Source: Lentisphaera araneosa HTCC2155 (GTDB lineage Bacteria > Verrucomicrobiota > Lentisphaeria > Lentisphaerales > Lentisphaeraceae). From it: a DNA stretch of 64,000 bases. The stretch spans positions 124,001 through 188,000 of the forward strand of contig NZ_ABCK01000003.1 in the NCBI RefSeq assembly GCF_000170755.1, given 5' to 3'. The position numbers were made by a program, and so were the translations under genes. A model generated the notes under the pieces. That model worked only from the letters and a program-made list of their open reading frames with translations. It made no database searches and had not been told where the DNA came from. This document shows positions 63,343 to 64,000 of this stretch, one piece after another (position 1 is the stretch's first letter; each line of letters opens with the position of its first letter).

Positions 63343-64000
63343 TTAGGCTCTACTTAGAGCCAGTTCTAAAGCGTAGTCTTCGATTTTAAATTCAAAATCG
63401 TAGGAATTAACACCCTCAAAAGAAATTGAATCTGTGAGGGTTTCTCCGCAAATATATTCTTGGTGCTCTTCAATGGCGAGCTGCAAGTTTTCGTCACTCT
63501 TAATGCTAAGAGCAATTCTGTCACCTACATTGAAGCCAGCGTCTTTTCGGGAGCGTTGGATGCGGTTGATGACTTCGCGTGCAAGTCCTTCGCGGAGAAG
63601 TTCTGGGCTGAGTTCGCAATCGAGTTCTAAAGAAATGAGGCTATTGGATAGGGCTTCATGACCTTCGCGAGCTTCGCGGAAAATGTCAATATCACCATGA
63701 GTGAATACTTCGCAGTCAAGTTCGATGGAGCCAGTTTCTTCAAAGCGGGCAATATCTTTTTCGCTTAGTTTTTTAATCAAACCAGTGAACTTACCCATTT
63801 GCTTACCAAGGCGTTTGCCAAGAGCAGGGAAATTAGGTTTCGTGAAGAAGTTAATGTATTTAGCTTCGTCCTGATCGTACTCAACCGATTTGATGTTGAG
63901 CTCGGTTTTGATGTAGTTCTCTAAGCGCGAGATCTCTTGAAGGAGTTCCTTGTCCTTGTGAATGACCGTAAGGCGTTGAAGTGGAGTTTTTACTTTGATT
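63343..64000 (-). CDS. ileS: Isoleucyl-tRNA synthetase, C-terminal part (truncated by window edge)
   Basis: The frame is open from the right edge to a stop at 63343, about 219 codons. TPLQRLTV and the following LLQEISRLENYIKTELNIKSVEYDQDEAKYINFFTKPNFPALGKRLGKQ then LREGLAREVINRIQRSRKDAGFNVGDRIAL match the C-terminal tRNA-binding and junction domains of large (IleS2-type/eukaryote-like) isoleucyl-tRNA synthetases. No CxxC zinc site closes the C-terminus, as expected of the IleS2 branch. The catalytic part lies outside the window. Confidence 0.92.
   Translation of the reverse strand, partial: IKVKTPLQRLTVIHKDKELLQEISRLENYIKTELNIKSVEYDQDEAKYINFFTKPNFPALGKRLGKQMGKFTGLIKKLSEKDIARFEETGSIELDCEVFTHGDIDIFREAREGHEALSNSLISLELDCELSPELLREGLAREVINRIQRSRKDAGFNVGDRIALSIKSDENLQLAIEEHQEYICGETLTDSISFEGVNSYDFEFKIEDYALELALSRA

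Overview
The window looks like chromosome from a marine member of the Lentisphaerota (Lentisphaera-like, PVC superphylum). This is inferred from moderate-to-low GC, the style of the housekeeping proteins, five Hanks-type Ser/Thr kinase-like proteins in 64 kb, DWG/DLG in place of DFG in the kinases, zinc-ribbon N-termini on signalling proteins, and a MoxR/DUF58/transglutaminase cluster. No species assignment can be proved from sequence alone. Gene density is high, operons often overlap by 1-14 bases, and no rRNA, tRNA or CRISPR array was seen.

Layout. 1-3.0 kb: a truncated secreted protein, a zinc-ribbon kinase and a secreted thioredoxin-like protein. 3.2-7.1 kb: an electron-transfer operon with a four-cluster ferredoxin/DmsC-like membrane subunit, split by an apparent one-base frameshift, and a NasA/NapA-type molybdopterin nitrate reductase. 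7.2-12.3 kb: gyrB-gyrA. 12.5-15.2 kb: aldo/keto reductase, AlkB-like dioxygenase and FKBP isomerase. 15.3-20.2 kb: a five-gene TolQ-TolR-TolA/TonB-like, hflX, kinase + cyclic-nucleotide-binding operon. 20.4-22.4 kb: a zinc-ribbon/glycine-zipper protein and a Sel1-repeat protein. 22.4-28.1 kb: ftsK, rodZ-like, pgm, cutA. 28.3-32.4 kb: yehS-like gene, then metK, adenosine kinase, ahcY (the SAM/SAH methyl cycle). 32.5-34.5 kb: a complete-looking group II intron with its reverse transcriptase. 34.6-36.7 kb: nrfHA, cytochrome c nitrite reductase. 36.8-38.9 kb: zinc-ribbon coiled-coil protein, truA, lipoprotein. 39.1-44.5 kb: MoxR, DUF58, TgpA-like transglutaminase, and a convergent prenyltransferase-repeat-like protein. 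44.6-50.7 kb: small protein, a kinase with a relocated lysine, VC_2705-type sodium symporter with DUF4212 subunit, UbiA-type prenyltransferase, lipoprotein. 50.7-55.3 kb: DUF445, Rossmann protein, kinase and a secreted protein. 55.4-56.5 kb: degenerate histidine kinase-receiver hybrid. 56.5-64 kb: ileS, pseudokinase, SUI1-family factor, prfB (programmed frameshift), TPR-like protein, mutL.

How the genes work together. Nitrate reductase and NrfHA could together carry nitrate to ammonium, with the first step predicted on the cytoplasmic side and the second in the periplasm. MetK, adenosine kinase and AhcY supply SAM and clear SAH and adenosine. The clearest theme is signalling by kinase-like proteins whose active sites run from canonical, through HGD and HLD variants and a WNK-like lysine arrangement, to a pseudokinase. 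Two of these and one non-kinase membrane protein share a similar N-terminal CxxC...CPxC zinc ribbon. A histidine-kinase-like protein without its phosphoacceptor His adds a second degenerate signalling family. I consider this set the most interesting content of the window.
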